A stretch of DNA of 64,000 bases from Oreohelix idahoensis (Eukaryota > Mollusca > Gastropoda > Stylommatophora > Oreohelicidae), in the NCBI GenBank assembly GCA_024509875.1, contig JAMPIV010010594.1, positions 310,001-374,000 of the forward strand. The letters are read 5' to 3'. The stretch's first letter is position 1. Each line of letters opens with the position of its first letter. Position numbers and translations under genes: made by a program. The notes beneath the pieces are model-generated. The model made no database searches. It was not told where the DNA came from and saw only the letters and a list, made by a program, of their open reading frames with translations. This document shows positions 61,925 through 64,000 of this stretch, piece by piece.

Positions 61925-62005
61925 AATTGAAAGATAATGTTCCACAGGAAAAAAAGTTAACTGAAAGCCAATGTTCCACAGGAAAATAGCTTACTGAAAG
62001 CCAAT
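61925..62005. repeat. 33-bp repeat, left outlying copies
   Basis: Three diverged units with ACTGAAAGCCAATGTTCCAC, separated from the main array by about 210 bp of unrelated DNA (62006-62225). Confidence 0.85.
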
Positions 62006-62228
62006 GTTTCACAAGAATGGATGGGTGTGAAAAAAAATCGAAAAAAGGTGATTCGTCTTATGAGGACAAAAGAATAAGAAAATAGCCAACGTTACGGCCA
62101 CAAGGCCTTTGTCAGGGAAAGGAAAGAAAGTGAAGGTTAGATAGGACACATAAGAACCTAAAAAAATATAAAAATTAAAACTAGGTACTTCCCTGAAGGC
62201 GTCAAAGTCCTAACGCTTATAAGCGCGT

Positions 62229-62596
62229 GCCAGGAAAAGAGTTAACTGAAAGCCAATGTTCCACAGGACAAGAGTTAACTGAAAGCCAATGTTCCACAGG
62301 AAAAGAGTTAACTGAAAGCCAATGTTCCACAGGAAAAGAGTTAACTGAAAGCCAATGTTCCGCAGGAAAAGAGTTAACTGAAAGCCAATGTTCCACAGGA
62401 AAAGAGTTAAATGAAAGCCAATGTTCCGCAGGAAAAGAGTTAACTGAAAGCCAATGTTTCACAGGAAAAGAGTTAACTGAAAGCCAATGTTCCACGGGAA
62501 GAGTTAACTGAAAGCCAATGTTCCACAGGACAAAAGTTAACTGAAAGCCAATGTTCCACAGGAAAAGAGTTAACTGAAAGCCAATGTTCCACAGGA
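62229..62596. repeat. 33-bp minisatellite, ~11 copies
   Basis: Unit: AGGAAAAGAGTTAACTGAAA followed by GCCAATGTTCCAC. Frames through it on both strands are artefacts of the period. Confidence 0.95.
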
Positions 62597-63810
62597 AGAT
62601 TATTCTTCTTTCTCCTTGTCGCTCCTTACGAAGCATAAAGCCAGGACTGTAGTTGTTCTAGGAAGCCTGCACCAAGTATTCCTGTCAGCTTACAGCGGTG
62701 GTTTCACGACAATAAGTTTTAATTGATGAGCTTGTCAGCCCAGCCAAAACTTGGTATTACCATAGTAGGTTCCTCTAGTGATGAGCAGGATTACCGTATC
62801 AACAACCTGTCATCATTAGGGTCAAACTAACCTGTCTCGCGACGAGACTGTAACAACTTGAATATACTGTTGCTGTGTTGATATATAGGTGGTATAAGAG
62901 AGGATGATAAATGTTATTATTATTTTCCGCTGATATAGGCGATCAGCCTGTGTCGGGCTTACAGGCGGCCGACTGTGGTGTGAGAGAGTGAGTATCAACA
63001 AACGCGAATGTCATGTAGTACAGATTGAGTTAAATAGCAATCACTCACACCATAGCACACCTAGGAGTCAGGAAACGTTGTAACTCCTGGTAACGTTCTA
63101 CACTGTTTATTAACACCACAGCAAACGATGACATCATAAATAATACACTGTCACAGGTTACAAGTCACAGCAAATCATGGTACATCAAGTGAGCACTAAT
63201 CCAAGGTAATTGAGCGTACAATCCAAAGATATATAATCATCAATAATTGCTCATTAATGGATCATCAGTCATCAGTAAGTAAATCCTTAGAGATACAGTC
63301 ACTGGTACAAAAATATCCATTCACAAAGGCTGTAGAGCACAGCAGCTCATAATCATCAACATCATGGCCAAAAAATATCCATTCAAGAAAGGGGAACTGC
63401 ATATGTCGCAGTTTACAAAAATATGTGTATGGCCTGAATCAACATACTCCAAGGCCTGAAATAATACATAATCCGTGGCCTGAAAATCTTCAATAACGTA
63501 CATAAATAAGCCGCATATCCATGGCTTTTAGAAAATACATTAGGAAGTATCAAACATTCCTTTCACACCAAATATCTTATTCCGGGACACACTGACGAAA
63601 AAATGGTCAAACATCCATCTTCGGAGCTCTGCCCGTATCAACTGTCACGAAAAATTCACCCGCCCAAAAAACAGCTCAGTACAAATCCATCCCCACGCGA
63701 ATTCACCCCGGGATGTGAGTAGCGTTCATCTCTCTGAATCTCGAACATTCGAGTAGATTCTCTATCATATATTTAAAAAAACAAACTAAGCGTGTTTACA
63801 AGGGTGATAA
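62597..63810. other. No gene seen
   Basis: Unrecognised DNA. AGGAAGCCTGCACCAA near 62660 also occurs near 13471, so a dispersed repeat may be present. Confidence 0.4.
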
Positions 63811-63817
63811 CCAAAAA

Positions 63818-63942
63818 TCCGACCTGTACATACAAGTCTTTTACCGCTTAACTCCCCTACATTAGAATATGACTTTAACAGTCTACAATCCGACCTGTAC
63901 ATACAAGTCTTTTACCGCTTAACTCCCCTACATTAGAGTATA
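63818..63942. repeat. ~70-bp tandem duplication
   Basis: ATCCGACCTGTACATACAAG with CTTTTACCGCTTAACTCCCC occurs twice, about 70 bp apart, nearly identical. Confidence 0.92.
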
Positions 63943-64000
63943 ACTTTAACAATACTCGAGCTTCTTAACCGCAACATCTTTAGTTTACACTGTTGTAGCT

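Overview
This is animal (metazoan) nuclear DNA: AT-rich, intron-bearing and packed with transposons and tandem repeats. There is no operon structure, and the only host gene I can support is split into short exons with GT-AG borders. The gene is SPPL3 (signal peptide peptidase-like 3, a GxGD intramembrane aspartyl protease) on the minus strand. Four consecutive coding exons join in frame: 36152-36213, 33110-33187, 28380-28480 and 72-191. They give the first ~120 residues, including two membrane segments. The rest of the gene lies beyond the left edge, and a 5' untranslated exon must lie to the right of 36222. The repeat content (Gmr1-like Ty3/gypsy elements, several LINE families with microsatellite tails, Tc1, Tigger, Harbinger and hAT elements) suits a marine invertebrate, perhaps a mollusc. 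The species is inference only.

Layout. 1-28.5 kb is mostly SPPL3 intron 3 (192-28379, 28.2 kb). It holds a 34-bp minisatellite, a LINE relic, a 39-bp minisatellite split by a complete LTR retrotransposon (2702-11755), a 31-bp minisatellite, and a 54-bp minisatellite split by a 5'-truncated LINE (13921-15985), a second complete LTR retrotransposon (17213-26875) and a LINE fragment. 28.5-33.1 kb (intron 2) is a ~3.9-kb array of 71-77-bp units, followed by ~100-bp repeats that copy the exon 2 end and its splice donor. 33.2-36.2 kb (intron 1) holds a LINE fragment. 36.2-45 kb carries a composite SINE, hAT and Harbinger non-autonomous elements, a tRNA-derived SINE, LINE tails and a 33-bp minisatellite. 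45.1-49.3 kb is a run of (TA)n tracts carrying a nearly intact Tc1-like transposon and a degenerate Tigger-like transposon. 49.3-64 kb is mostly unrecognised DNA with old repeats, a mariner-type deletion derivative and a 33-bp minisatellite.

The most notable system is the pair of LTR retrotransposons. Both encode Gag-protease-INTEGRASE-RT-RNase H, so the integrase lies before the reverse transcriptase. That is the Ty1/copia-like order, but the proteins are of Ty3/gypsy type, which is the hallmark of the Gmr1 group. Both have 5-bp target duplications, almost identical LTRs (young insertions), and a conserved CPxC-x13-CGH motif where a CCHC knuckle would be expected. Both landed inside minisatellite arrays. 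The first has one unbroken 1567-codon frame; the second is broken by one extra A in a nine-A run.
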